Virus record (IMG/VR): IMGVR_UViG_3300043464_001173 | Coordinates: 1-44,090 of that record | DNA from: a virus | Direction: 5' to 3' (one strand) | Length of the DNA: 44,090 nucleotides | Part shown: piece after piece, positions 6,648-13,897 of the stretch | Position numbering within the stretch: position 1 is the first letter of the stretch | Layout: each line of letters begins with the position of its first letter | Notes under the pieces: generated by a model | The model's input: the letters and a program-made list of their open reading frames with translations, nothing else | Told to the model about the DNA's origin: nothing | Database searches by the model: none | Made by a program: the position numbers and the translations under genes

Positions 6648-7226
6648 TTATGAAATCGTTGCATACTCAGATATAAAATCTTCATATTCTTTGTTTATAT
6701 TCTTTATAGGATTGATGTTTTTTATTACTTCCTCAATATTAATCCTTATATCGTTTTTTGGACGTGGAATATGCCCATCATATCTATCATCCCACAGATT
6801 GCCTGAAAGCTTAGCATTTAAAAATCTGTCTTCATAATTGTCTAAAAGTTCAATATTAAAATATTTGGCTATGTTTTCAAAATGTTTTACTGTATCATTA
6901 ATCAATACATCAAACTTACCTATATATATATTTTCCTTATTTTTGATAGCATACTGCATGTATTCTCTGTAGATGTCTGCATTCTTGTAGTATCTACCAA
7001 TTATTTCGTCCTTATCTATTTTTGACTCAGGCCTTGACTCTTTCATTATTAAAGAAGCAATTGCATCTTCTGGTTTTCTAAAAATAGTAATGTTGTCTAT
7101 TTCCTTAACACCAAAAATTTCTGGCATATGGACAGCAGCTGTATAACGCTCAAAAAAATATTTACATACAGTAGCTTGATAGACATTTCCAGATCTTGGA
7201 AAAGAATTAAACACAACTTTATTCAC
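6648..7226 (-). CDS. Sulfotransferase-like protein, short
   Basis: A 192-residue protein opening with FNSFPRSGNVYQ, the same 5'-phosphosulfate loop as in the 1909-2574 gene, followed by FRKPEDAIAS which fits the 3'-phosphate region. It is short for the family (usually 220-300). It starts at GTG with an AAAGGGG Shine-Dalgarno upstream. It is convergent with the TauD-like gene. Probably PAPS-dependent; the acceptor is unknown. Confidence 0.7.
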   Translation of the reverse strand: MNKVVFNSFPRSGNVYQATVCKYFFERYTAAVHMPEIFGVKEIDNITIFRKPEDAIASLIMKESRPESKIDKDEIIGRYYKNADIYREYMQYAIKNKENIYIGKFDVLINDTVKHFENIAKYFNIELLDNYEDRFLNAKLSGNLWDDRYDGHIPRPKNDIRINIEEVIKNINPIKNINKEYEDFISEYATIS

Positions 7227-7330
7227 TACACACCCCTTTGCTCTTGCTTAACATTAACAGTATACCAACATTTTGGCTTTAGTTTAAGCTTTTAAGTTCG
7301 GCGGCGATATAGAGGTAGCAAACCTTTCAT

Positions 7331-7343
7331 GCCCCAAAGGGGC
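7331..7343 (-). terminator. GC hairpin after the basic-protein gene, weak terminator
   Basis: GCCCC-AAA-GGGGC forms a five-pair stem just past the stop of the 75-residue gene. There is no clear T-run on the minus strand, so function as a terminator is uncertain. Confidence 0.3.
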
Positions 7344-7344
7344 A

Positions 7345-7572
7345 CTATTGGTTAGTATCCTTAATATGCGAAACCTCCACTGGAAACTTATACTTAGTCT
7401 TATCAACAATAGCAGCAGACACCTTCCGTCCACCAACCTTCATAACAGGCTTAGACTTTGGAGGCTTACGACGACGGCCTTTTACCTTTCCCCTACTGCC
7501 ACCCCTACTACCCTTAGAAAATAGGTTTGGCTCATCCCTATCATTACGTGCTGGACAATTTGGTTTAACCAT
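7345..7572 (-). CDS. Highly basic protein, 75 aa
   Basis: Residues 21-45 hold a dense Arg/Lys/Gly tract (SRGGSRGKVKGRRRKPPKSK), followed by a small beta-like region. It may bind nucleic acid or virion DNA. No family recognised. Its ATG overlaps the stop of the upstream gene by one base (TAATG). Confidence 0.55.
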   Translation of the reverse strand: MVKPNCPARNDRDEPNLFSKGSRGGSRGKVKGRRRKPPKSKPVMKVGGRKVSAAIVDKTKYKFPVEVSHIKDTNQ

Positions 7573-7724
7573 TACTTATCTTTCTTAGCATTAGCCTTAG
7601 TCCAGTCAAGCTTTTGCTGACGCTCCATGGCACGGTAGATATCCATAGGAGGACATTCATTACACCAGTGATAACTAGTAAAGTAACGCTCTCCACGTTT
7701 ATGAGCACAAAGTGAACCCTTCAT
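7572..7724 (-). CDS. Small Cys/His protein, 50 aa
   Basis: MKGSLCAHKRGERYFTSYHW then CNECPPMDIYRAM: a C-x2-H and C-x2-C pair suggest one zinc site. The start at 7724 was chosen over an upstream in-frame ATG because an AAAGG Shine-Dalgarno lies nine bases before it. It is in an operon with the basic protein. Confidence 0.6.
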   Translation of the reverse strand: MKGSLCAHKRGERYFTSYHWCNECPPMDIYRAMERQQKLDWTKANAKKDK

Positions 7725-7783
7725 TGTAAAACCTTTCAATAGTAGTTGTTTGGACAGTTTAGGCTCATGTCCAGGAGTCATAA

Positions 7784-7936
7784 CTACATGTGTTCGTAAG
7801 GGTTGAAAGCGCTAAAGCCTTCTGGGTCATGCTTTGCAATAATATCTCGCATAGCCTGAATGCTTACTTCCGTACGTCCACCAGAGTGCTCTGGATAGAT
7901 CATTTCTGCTAGTAGTTCTTGTGTCATTGTTGTCAT
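7784..7936 (-). CDS. Hypothetical protein, 50 aa
   Basis: MTTMTQELLAEMIYPEHSGG followed by RTEVSIQAMRDIIAKHDPEG: a helical small protein. No family recognised. An AGGAG motif precedes the ATG. A promoter with TTGACA (7986-7981), a 17-base spacer and GACAAT (7963-7958) is visible on the minus strand. Confidence 0.55.
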   Translation of the reverse strand: MTTMTQELLAEMIYPEHSGGRTEVSIQAMRDIIAKHDPEGFSAFNPYEHM

Positions 7937-7957
7937 GTTTTTCTCCTTTTCATTCCA

Positions 7958-7998
7958 ATTGTCTCAGAAAAGCCAGGGTATGTCAAGGGTGCTATAAT
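7958..7998. promoter_or_regulatory. Divergent promoter region
   Basis: Minus strand: TTGACA-N17-GACAAT for the gene starting at 7936. Plus strand: TATAAT at 7993-7998, six bases before the ATG at 8005, with no evident -35. The two promoters overlap at the minus-strand -35. Confidence 0.55.
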
Positions 7999-8004
7999 AT
8001 TTAA

Positions 8005-8550
8005 ATGAGTGTACACAAGATAGACAATCTATTTACTGATAGCCAGATATCAGTTATTAAGAAAGTGCTTGATACAACAGAGATTAATAATGACACTACG
8101 CTTGGTAGAGTAGTTGGTACTATTCGTGTTGAGATAAATGAGATTCTTGGTACACTTCTTCAGGTTGCAAATGATATATCAGATAAGAGGCTTTCGCTAT
8201 CTAGCATGTCATATGCTTATTACGATGGCATTTATGGAGAACCTAACCTTCCACCACACATTGATCGTGATTCTATTGATATTATTATTGACTACCAACT
8301 AGAGTCCAATATTTCGTGGGACTTAGGAATAAACACAGAACTATACTCAGTAGAAGACAATAACGCTATAGCATTTAACCCTAATACAAACATACACTGG
8401 AGACCTCATAAAAGGTTTGAGGAGGGAGAGTATGTTAAGATGTTATTTTTTAGGTTTGTAGGACCTGATGCTGTCTCTAATTACTCCAATATGAAAATAG
8501 ATGAGTCTTTACTTGATCAGGTCAAGACACTCAGAGACTCTGGGCTATAG
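8005..8550 (+). CDS. 2OG-Fe(II) oxygenase-like protein
   Basis: A 181-residue protein with a compact beta-helix pattern: LPPHIDRDS (HxD, about residues 82-90), then about 45 residues to NIHWRPHKRF (candidate distal His) and EGEYVKMLFFRF (Lys for 2OG). This is the usual order for aspartyl/prolyl hydroxylase-like proteins, but the NDDYEGGE strand of the main array is absent. The start is leaderless (TATAAT-N6-ATG). Third oxygenase in the left half of the window. Confidence 0.6.
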   Translation: MSVHKIDNLFTDSQISVIKKVLDTTEINNDTTLGRVVGTIRVEINEILGTLLQVANDISDKRLSLSSMSYAYYDGIYGEPNLPPHIDRDSIDIIIDYQLESNISWDLGINTELYSVEDNNAIAFNPNTNIHWRPHKRFEEGEYVKMLFFRFVGPDAVSNYSNMKIDESLLDQVKTLRDSGL

Positions 8551-8577
8551 CCTAAGAGAGTGTACCGTTTTTTAAAG

Positions 8578-8769
8578 TTATCCACAGGCTAGACAGTAGT
8601 ATGGAGCTCTAAGATTATCCCTATGGGTGTAGATGGTTTGAGAGCACTTAACACATCTTATATGCACCATAGGACCTTCTTCTTTTACTGGTGTTTGGAT
8701 AGTAAAGGTTTTTGTATAGTATAACTTTGTGAGATACCAGGTTGTTAGTATTGAAATTATTGTTAGCAT
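8578..8769 (-). CDS. Membrane-anchored zinc-ribbon protein, 63 aa
   Basis: N-terminal hydrophobic helix (MLTIISILTTWYLTKLYY), a linker, then RCVKCSQTIYTHRDN and YYCLACG: two C-x2-C knuckles of a zinc ribbon, probably cytoplasmic. The start at 8769 was chosen because TATCAT lies six bases upstream, the leaderless layout used by neighbouring genes. The last codons overlap a TTATCCACA box. Confidence 0.6.
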   Translation of the reverse strand: MLTIISILTTWYLTKLYYTKTFTIQTPVKEEGPMVHIRCVKCSQTIYTHRDNLRAPYYCLACG

Positions 8770-8799
8770 ATATCCATGATAGCACACCAAGATGAACAG

Positions 8800-9200
8800 T
8801 TATCCACATGGTTTTATGCTTAAAATATCATAGTTATCCACAAGTTATCCACATATAAATCTTACTGATATTTTTTATATATGGTTTACATGTGGTTTGA
8901 TAATGTCTAATGGGTTATTGAGCTCTTATACAGATGGGGCCGTAATGTCCAGGGTGTTTTAAAGGGCCTGCCAAACCTTACCATCAAACCTTTCTTTTGT
9001 CAAACCTTACTTTGGGGCATGGATCATATCATACAAACCTCTATTTGTCAAACCTTTATAGCTTAAAAACCATATAAAAACCATATACAAAATCGTCCAA
9101 AATGTCCAATAATATTATATAAAGGTTTGATAATATTTAAAAATATATCAAAAACCAGGAGAAAAGGTTTGATATCGTAATGTCTTATATACTATAGGGA
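8800..9200. other. Gene-free AT-rich region with DnaA boxes and iterons, candidate origin
   Basis: No convincing ORF. Perfect DnaA boxes TTATCCACA lie at 8800-8808, 8834-8842 and 8845-8853, plus one at 8578-8586. From about 8980 to 9060 there are several TCAAACCTT copies; from 9122 onward the opposite orientation AAGGTTTGA occurs repeatedly and continues to 9570. ATCGTAATGTC repeats lie at about 9175, 9495 and 9530. The strongest AT-rich stretch is 9060-9160. Layout resembles an iteron-type replication origin. Confidence 0.5.
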
Positions 9201-9201
9201 T

Positions 9202-9426
9202 TTAGAATGGTAGTTGTTCTTGTATATACCGTCCCGCAGAATGAGTGACAGGATTATTAGTCACGCTTTGGACGGGGGACTTAGGAAAGAAACACTTAAG
9301 AGTTATAACACTATACAACATACCACATATAGCACCAAAGTCTTTATTGAAGGTTTCTATATCATGTGGTTGATCATGGCGATGAGATGAGTTCTTACTC
9401 ATTTGAGAAAAATGATCTCTTGGCAT
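9202..9426 (-). CDS. Hypothetical protein, 74 aa
   Basis: Begins MPRDHFSQMSKNSSHRHDQP, rich in His, with a hydrophobic middle (FGAICGMLYSVITLKCFF) that could be a short membrane segment. No family recognised. TATAAT-N6-ATG gives a leaderless start. It sits inside the iteron-rich region. Confidence 0.5.
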   Translation of the reverse strand: MPRDHFSQMSKNSSHRHDQPHDIETFNKDFGAICGMLYSVITLKCFFPKSPVQSVTNNPVTHSAGRYIQEQLPF

Positions 9427-9622
9427 AAAACCATTATAACATGGTTTGACAAATAAGGTTTGATAGGCTACAATATGGAAAATTTTTTGATCGTTCGTAA
9501 TGTCTAAATTAGGAGAAAATTTTTGAGCTGTCGTAATGTCCGAAAATGGGAAAGAAAAGGTTTGATCGTAATAAGGTTTTATGGTTTGGTTTTGTCGGGC
9601 CTTGCCAGGGCTTTTGTCAAGT
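9427..9622. repeat. Second iteron-rich intergenic stretch
   Basis: Contains AAGGTTTGAT at about 9449 and 9557, two TCGTAATGTC copies, and TTTTGTCGGGC at 9590-9600. No ORF of note. Confidence 0.45.
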
Positions 9623-9877
9623 CTAAATCATTTGTTTAAGGTTGGTGAACCCTACGTCCTTGACTTCCAAAAGCTCTAGCAAATCCTCAAATGTCTGCTC
9701 TACTATCTCCTGTGCCAATGGTGTTGACTCTACTATCCCCTCAAAAATAAAATGAGACATAGGCAAGCCAAGATCGTTGACCTCAATAAAATCATAGAAC
9801 ATTTCATTGTTGATGTGATTAATCCATAGGTCGTTAAGGATTTCGCATTTCTTAGAATAGTCTGTACTGGTGTGCAT
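9623..9877 (-). CDS. Hypothetical acidic protein, 84 aa
   Basis: Helical protein with a Glu/Leu-rich stretch (EQTFEDLLELLEVKDVG) near the C terminus. No family recognised. It overlaps the upstream gene 9852-10061 by 26 bases, which is long; both frames look real by composition. Confidence 0.55.
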   Translation of the reverse strand: MHTSTDYSKKCEILNDLWINHINNEMFYDFIEVNDLGLPMSHFIFEGIVESTPLAQEIVEQTFEDLLELLEVKDVGFTNLKQMI

Positions 9878-10061
9878 TGTATTTTTCCTCTCGTGTGTGT
9901 TCCGCTGAGTCTGTGATTGTGATTAAACGATTATAGATTACATTGGGTGCTGACTCTGCAAGGTATTGTCCCACTAAGTCAAGGTCAAGGCGAAGGTCTG
10001 CCAAGATGTTGGAAAGTTGGATTGCAACCTTTTCCTCTTTGGTGATTAGTTTTCGTCTCAT
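9852..10061 (-). CDS. Hypothetical helical protein, 69 aa
   Basis: MRRKLITKEEKVAIQLSNIL continues as amphipathic helix (ADLRLDLDLVGQYLAES). No family recognised. AAGGAG precedes the ATG and a TACAAT -10 element lies about 20 bases further upstream, so the transcript has a normal leader. Confidence 0.6.
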   Translation of the reverse strand: MRRKLITKEEKVAIQLSNILADLRLDLDLVGQYLAESAPNVIYNRLITITDSAEHTREEKYNAHQYRLF

Positions 10062-10093
10062 AGTTCTCCTTCACTCCATTGTATCAAAAATAA

Positions 10094-10129
10094 GGGGGGA
10101 GCGCAACCCACCACAAATCGCACTCCCCC
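10094..10129 (-). terminator. Strong stem-loop terminator
   Basis: Minus strand GGGGGAGTGCG pairs with CGCTCCCCC across a loop, followed by CTTATTTTTG. It follows the 117-residue gene and precedes the -10 of the next operon. Confidence 0.7.
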
Positions 10130-10143
10130 GTTGCAGCGTCTGC

Positions 10144-10497
10144 TTATACCGCTGCGTGCTCAGGTAAATATGCTTGGATAAAATTATCCCATTTGACAGG
10201 CACGGAATCAGTAACTGTCTTATTAACAAAATCAATGACCACTGTCTGCTCCCCCAGGTCCATGGAGCCCACGTTATTAATAGAATAAATACCAAAACCT
10301 GTTTCATCTAAAACGTTATGCTGAATAAGATAACTAATAATCATACGGGTGCCATATGATGAATCACTCCAGCGTGGCTTAGCATGTTCTAAAGCTTTGG
10401 CAATGTCAACTTCCCATCCATCCTGGCCCCAGTGACTGTACAGTACGACGCTTGAATCAGTACCGTCTTTAAATACAAAATTTATTCTTGCTCCCAT
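10144..10497 (-). CDS. Conserved phage protein, 117 aa
   Basis: Opens MGARINFVFKDGTDSSVVLY followed by SHWG, a signature I associate with a family of actinophage early proteins of unknown function. Residues 43-67 (WSDSSYGTRMIISYLIQ) look helical and the C-terminal half beta. AAGGAAACACC precedes the ATG. It is the last gene before the strong terminator at 10094-10129. Confidence 0.6.
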   Translation of the reverse strand: MGARINFVFKDGTDSSVVLYSHWGQDGWEVDIAKALEHAKPRWSDSSYGTRMIISYLIQHNVLDETGFGIYSINNVGSMDLGEQTVVIDFVNKTVTDSVPVKWDNFIQAYLPEHAAV

Positions 10498-10558
10498 GGT
10501 GTTTCCTTTTCTGTAGTAGTTTCTTCAATTGTATCAAATAACGTTAATTGTGTCCAGT

Positions 10559-10801
10559 TCATTCGTCGTCCTCGTCTGACTCTTTAAAGTCATCCCTGCA
10601 TGATGTGCACCACTTGCCTTCAGGGTGCTCTTTAGGATTAGACTCACAGTTCTCACAGTCTTGATCGTCAGTCTCAGTCTCTGCTTGTACCCTGACCCAT
10701 TCGCATAGTTCACCCTCGTGTACATCTGCAGTCAGTTCACTAATAGCATGAAACCATCCTTCATCAACGGCTAGTTCAATAAGATAAGTAGTCTTAGGCA
10801 T
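10559..10801 (-). CDS. Acidic zinc-ribbon protein, 80 aa
   Basis: The start at 10801 (MPKTTYLIELAVDEGWFHAI) replaces a longer ORF whose N-terminal part lies over the 231-residue gene. Residues 50-70 hold CENCESN and WCTSCRDD, two C-x2-C knuckles, and the tail is very acidic (KESDEDDE). It overlaps the upstream gene by eight bases. Confidence 0.6.
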   Translation of the reverse strand: MPKTTYLIELAVDEGWFHAISELTADVHEGELCEWVRVQAETETDDQDCENCESNPKEHPEGKWCTSCRDDFKESDEDDE

Positions 10802-11489
10802 GTTGGTCCTCATATCTAGTTTGGTGTAGTTCACACATGTCATTGCTCCAGCCACATAGAGGGCATGGATAGTCTCCACAGTCATCACAACCAGTGATTT
10901 CATTATCTAGGTAGGTACCGTCGCAATTACGGCACATGTTGTCATACTGTGACTCTGAGATAACTTTACCACGAAGCAGTTCACATTCGCCACCCCAGCC
11001 AGTCTCTTCTTCATATGATAAAGTAAATAATAAATCAGGGTACTGTTCAGAAAGAGTAAGCAATGCAGTCATAGGACGAGACCAAGCAGTCTCAAAGTTA
11101 TAGTAGACAACATGGTTCTCACCATTGACTGTATCTTCCATGTATGTATCAGGATTAGTCTCAAGAGATGAGACCGCTACATCCCACTTAGTTCCCCAGT
11201 TGCGAACATTCCAATCGTACCAATGGTCTGACTTAAACTTCATGGCCTCTTCAAAGTTATCATTCTTAGGCTGAGGACCGTCGTATGCTTCCATGTCAGT
11301 TGGTTTAATTATATTCCAGAATGCAAAGACAGGGTTTGGATATGTTACCTGTTGCTTTTCCATTTGCTGTGTCTTGACATTCCAGTTATCATGGACACGA
11401 ACGAATGGTGTATTCATCTGCTCCATTAACTTCTTTACAGAGTCAGGGCTACCTTCAATGGTCAGTCCGTTATATACCCAGTTTGGCAT
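10794..11489 (-). CDS. Api92/DUF1281-like ferredoxin-fold protein with C-terminal zinc ribbon
   Basis: A 231-residue protein. MPNWVYNGLTIEGSPDSVKK at the N terminus, FWNIIKPTD near residue 57 and WYDWNVRNWGTKWDV at 90-104 are the hallmark blocks of the Api92/YubB-type ferredoxin-like domain found in phages and plasmids; its function is unknown. Residues 180-215 add a Cys-rich region (CRNCDGTY, CDDCGDYPCPLCGW), probably one or two zinc ribbons, which is an extra module for this family. Confidence 0.75.
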   Translation of the reverse strand: MPNWVYNGLTIEGSPDSVKKLMEQMNTPFVRVHDNWNVKTQQMEKQQVTYPNPVFAFWNIIKPTDMEAYDGPQPKNDNFEEAMKFKSDHWYDWNVRNWGTKWDVAVSSLETNPDTYMEDTVNGENHVVYYNFETAWSRPMTALLTLSEQYPDLLFTLSYEEETGWGGECELLRGKVISESQYDNMCRNCDGTYLDNEITGCDDCGDYPCPLCGWSNDMCELHQTRYEDQHA

Positions 11490-11745
11490 GGTGGTCTCTT
11501 TCTATTTGTTGGCGGTCAATACTTAAATTATACGTCAAGGCATATAGATTTGTCAAGGCTTCCATGTACCCCTGTACATATTGATATCTAGGTCCGTCTT
11601 GTAACTCTGATAGATTATTTAGTTCTTCTTCGCAGTCCAGCATTTCTACCTTTAGGTGCCCATGCATAAGGTCAATCAAAGGGATAGAGATATCCTCTAA
11701 GCCCTTCTCAAGGTGCGGCGGTATGAAAGGATAATCCTTACTCAT
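11470..11745 (-). CDS. Hypothetical protein, 91 aa
   Basis: Helical protein; YQYVQGYMEALTNLYALTYN near residue 54 resembles the YxxGxxxAL helix seen in many small phage proteins. No family recognised. Twenty-base overlap with the downstream gene and eight-base overlap with the upstream one. Confidence 0.6.
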   Translation of the reverse strand: MSKDYPFIPPHLEKGLEDISIPLIDLMHGHLKVEMLDCEEELNNLSELQDGPRYQYVQGYMEALTNLYALTYNLSIDRQQIERDHHAKLGI

Positions 11746-11914
11746 CTATATACTCCAATAGGTGGTTACAGGTAGCAATGGCTCCTTCATAGTAAGCGTC
11801 TGACTCGTAGTACTCATCATCACTGATAGGAATATCATTGTTAGCGTCTTCAATGTCTTGCTCCAATGAGATTTTGTGAATATTTATATACTCTCTTAAT
11901 GTATTTAGGTCCAT
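11738..11914 (-). CDS. Hypothetical acidic protein, 58 aa
   Basis: MDLNTLREYINIHKISLEQD then a long acidic stretch, ending YYEGAIATCNHLLEYIDE. The YYEGAIATCNHLL helix resembles that of the 91-residue neighbour, so they may be related. The promoter is TTGTCA-N17-TATAAT-N6-ATG, so the gene is leaderless. Confidence 0.6.
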   Translation of the reverse strand: MDLNTLREYINIHKISLEQDIEDANNDIPISDDEYYESDAYYEGAIATCNHLLEYIDE

Positions 11915-11917
11915 ATA

Positions 11918-12109
11918 TTAATTATAGGGGTTGGTGTTGATTTTGACAACTTTTGGTGGTGTGATGTTAGTCACAGCCTCTACTGCAGTACGTGTTACCC
12001 AAGCTCCTCGCATACAGGTGCAAGATGCATTCTCTTCAGGAATTGCCAGGGTAGTGATCTCAATAAGAGCATCACAGTTAGTACAAACATAACTATACTT
12101 AGTCCACAT
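11918..12109 (-). CDS. Zinc-ribbon-like protein, 63 aa
   Basis: MWTKYSYVCTNCDALIEITT followed by NASCTCMRGAWVTR: C-x2-C and C-x-C pairs form a small zinc ribbon with a WxTR ending, a pattern common in actinophage early proteins. The start overlaps the stop of the upstream gene by one base (TAATG). Confidence 0.6.
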   Translation of the reverse strand: MWTKYSYVCTNCDALIEITTLAIPEENASCTCMRGAWVTRTAVEAVTNITPPKVVKINTNPYN

Positions 12110-12270
12110 TAGTCAAAGTACCCTTCTGCCCATAGGCCATTCATAAACTCTGTTACTTTAAATAAGTTATCATGTAGCCATGGGTCATCATCAGGATTAA
12201 CAGTAGTTAAAGCAGATTGAACAGCGCTAATCATTTCATCTAGATCTTCTTTACAATAGCCTAGCATCAT
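12109..12270 (-). CDS. Hypothetical acidic protein, 53 aa
   Basis: MMLGYCKEDLDEMISAVQSA then VNPDDDPWLHDNLFKVTEFM. A helical small protein; no family recognised. It overlaps the upstream gene by four bases and the downstream gene by one. Confidence 0.6.
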   Translation of the reverse strand: MMLGYCKEDLDEMISAVQSALTTVNPDDDPWLHDNLFKVTEFMNGLWAEGYFD

Positions 12271-12428
12271 TCCTCATCCCACCAGTATTTGACAATTGTG
12301 TTTAAGGTAGTGTGAATTGCACAATCACAATCCCCACCGTTCATGTTCTCCATGTATTCAAGATGTTGTTCATTATCCATGTACATCTCATTTACTAGTT
12401 CATCAATTGTTCTCATTGTTTGGGTCAT
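12267..12428 (-). CDS. Hypothetical protein, 53 aa
   Basis: MTQTMRTIDELVNEMYMDNE, then GGDCDCAIHTTLNTIVKYWW. No family recognised. The promoter is TTGATT-N17-TACAAT-N6-ATG, so it is leaderless and heads the operon that runs down to 11918. Confidence 0.6.
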   Translation of the reverse strand: MTQTMRTIDELVNEMYMDNEQHLEYMENMNGGDCDCAIHTTLNTIVKYWWDEE

Positions 12429-12549
12429 GTATTAATTGTACCCAAAAACTGGGAAATAATCAACTCTACCGTAATCAGAATTTCTGAGATTATTTATATA
12501 GTTTCTTAAATGTCCGTTTTGTCCAAATTTTGTCGGGCCCTTTTTCTTG

Positions 12550-12623
12550 CGATCTGTATGGGACTTGAACCCACGACCTCTACCGTGACAGGGTAGCGCT
12601 CTAACCAACTGAGCTAACAGACC
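12550..12623 (-). tRNA. tRNA-Asp (GTC)
   Basis: Acceptor GGTCTGT pairs with ACAGATC; D arm GCTC/GAGC with AGTTGGTTA; anticodon stem CTACC/GGTAG with loop CTGTCAC giving GTC; T arm GTGGG-TTCAAGT-CCCAT. CCA is not encoded. It lies directly after the 24-nt hairpin that follows the DUF932 gene and could be processed from that transcript. Confidence 0.92.
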
Positions 12624-12626
12624 ATT

Positions 12627-12650
12627 GAGCAGTTTTACATCATGCTCAGG
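12627..12650 (-). repeat. 24-nt hairpin element, copy A
   Basis: Plus-strand reading GAGCAG-TTTTACATCA-TGCTC-AGG. One of four 24-nt elements placed 8-20 bases after the stop of a minus-strand gene (others at 13855, 14894, 17591). The GAGCA/TGCTC stem is conserved. Confidence 0.6.
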
Positions 12651-12658
12651 ATTTTTTA

Positions 12659-13675
12659 TTATGCTAGTTGCATAACATTCTGCACAACTTTTAGCAAACG
12701 ATTTTTTTCTGCATTGATAGCAGGGTCAAAACCACTTGCAGATGCAAGGATAGATTCGTTAGAACCACCACGAGCAGAACGATACCAATCTAAACGCTCT
12801 GTTAGTGCATTGAAAGCACCCCATGCGTTACCAGCAATCATACCATTAAACTCGCCTGTGTAGATGTCATTGATAACATCAACCTTGTTTTCCCACTTCT
12901 TTAGTGCGCCCTTAGTGTCCTTGTCAGGCTGAGGGTATGCAGCAAGAATGATGTCGTTAAATTGCTTAGCACTGATTTCTTTTTCAATCATTGCCTTAGC
13001 CATGATGTCAAATGAATCCATGTAAGAGTTAGCCATGCCCAATGTCTGGCGTGCAATAGCGACCTTACCTTGTGCTGTCTGTGTGTGACGAATCTTGAAA
13101 GATTGCTTTACGCCACCCTTGCGCTTAGTTGTATTCAATGCAAGGTTAAGAGTGTTAGCGCACACAACACGAACAGGTGTAATGCTTGCTTGAATAGCGA
13201 TTGAGCCATCATGTGATGTGTTGATAAGTAAATAAGTCTTTACCTTATCTGCAACTCCGTTAGGGTCAAGGATTGTTTCACGCTCTAGTGCTAGTGCACC
13301 AAATACAACACGTCCACCCTTGATTGAGCCAGCGGTTTCCCATCGTCCACCACCATCTAGAATGTTGTCACCAAATGAAAATAAATCTTCATTCTGCATA
13401 ACATGGTAACGCTCACCTACGACACCAAGAATGTCTGTCTGTGAATTGTCTGTTGGGTTAGTACGCAATACGTACTGATAGTTTTTGTCGCTTGTTAAAT
13501 GTGATGGGGTTTCCAAATCTTCCAGACGAACATTCCAGCCGTTGAGGTTAGCAGCCTCTAACATTTGTGCTGTATTTTTTTCTTCTGTGAATACGGTACC
13601 CAATCCATGCCAAGCAGGTTGACGGAAAGATGCGAATGATGTTTTTCCGTTTTGTGTTTCTAGGTCATGTGCCAT
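12659..13675 (-). CDS. DUF932 phage/plasmid-like protein
   Basis: A 338-residue protein with the family's N-terminal PAWHGLGTVF at about residues 21-30, GERYHVMQNEDLFSFGDNIL near 89, and the C-terminal AWGAFNALTERLDWYRSARG. The family is widespread in phages and plasmids; some members are named LarA or TIGR03299, and no biochemical function is established that I know of. The start at 13675 was chosen over a 39-residue longer ORF because AGAAAGAAG precedes it and the TGTCAG promoter lies inside the longer version. It is expressed alone or with tRNA-Asp. Confidence 0.85.
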   Translation of the reverse strand: MAHDLETQNGKTSFASFRQPAWHGLGTVFTEEKNTAQMLEAANLNGWNVRLEDLETPSHLTSDKNYQYVLRTNPTDNSQTDILGVVGERYHVMQNEDLFSFGDNILDGGGRWETAGSIKGGRVVFGALALERETILDPNGVADKVKTYLLINTSHDGSIAIQASITPVRVVCANTLNLALNTTKRKGGVKQSFKIRHTQTAQGKVAIARQTLGMANSYMDSFDIMAKAMIEKEISAKQFNDIILAAYPQPDKDTKGALKKWENKVDVINDIYTGEFNGMIAGNAWGAFNALTERLDWYRSARGGSNESILASASGFDPAINAEKNRLLKVVQNVMQLA

Positions 13676-13706
13676 GAGTTTTCTTCTTTCTGTTGTTGTT
13701 AATACA

Positions 13707-13728
13707 ATCATACACGAATGGGCTGACA
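13707..13728 (-). promoter_or_regulatory. TGTCAG-N10-TANNNT promoter 1
   Basis: Minus strand TGTCAG (13728-13723), ten bases, TATGAT (13712-13707), about 30 bases upstream of the DUF932 start. A TTGCAT at the normal -35 position is also possible. Confidence 0.65.
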
Positions 13729-13794
13729 AATGCAAATCTAGATAGTTAAAAATGGGAGAAAATGGACATTTTTTTAATGTGTCGTAAATCATAG

Positions 13795-13810
13795 TGTGAG
13801 CTTGATCACA
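13795..13810. promoter_or_regulatory. CRP-like palindrome
   Basis: TGTGAgcttgaTCACA, a perfect TGTGA-N6-TCACA site, about 100 bases upstream of the predicted start of the DUF932 transcript. GCCCGAC follows at 13815-13821. Confidence 0.65.
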
Positions 13811-13854
13811 GCGTGCCCGACAAATTTTTATGCAACGGCATGAATAAAAATAAA

Positions 13855-13878
13855 GAGCAGTTTTAAAACGTGCTCAGG
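13855..13878 (-). repeat. 24-nt hairpin element, copy B
   Basis: GAGCAGTTTTAAAACGTGCTC plus AGG on the plus strand. On the minus strand the stem is followed by TTTATTTTTATT, so this copy can act as a terminator for the 13898-14314 gene. Confidence 0.6.
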
Positions 13879-13897
13879 TTTATTAGTAGACCCCCTA

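Noticed and set aside
7250-7330. Shared GTTCGGCGG/CCGCCGAAC sequence near 7294 and 22290
   Set aside because: Only nine or so bases match and the contexts differ; could be chance.
9122-9570. Possible CRISPR array from the repeated GGTTTGA units
   Set aside because: Units are short, unevenly spaced and in both orientations; no uniform spacer length and no cas genes.
10071-10307. Minus-strand 78-aa ORF overlapping the 117-aa gene
   Set aside because: It runs through the strong terminator and lacks a ribosome-binding site; the 117-aa frame has family-like sequence.
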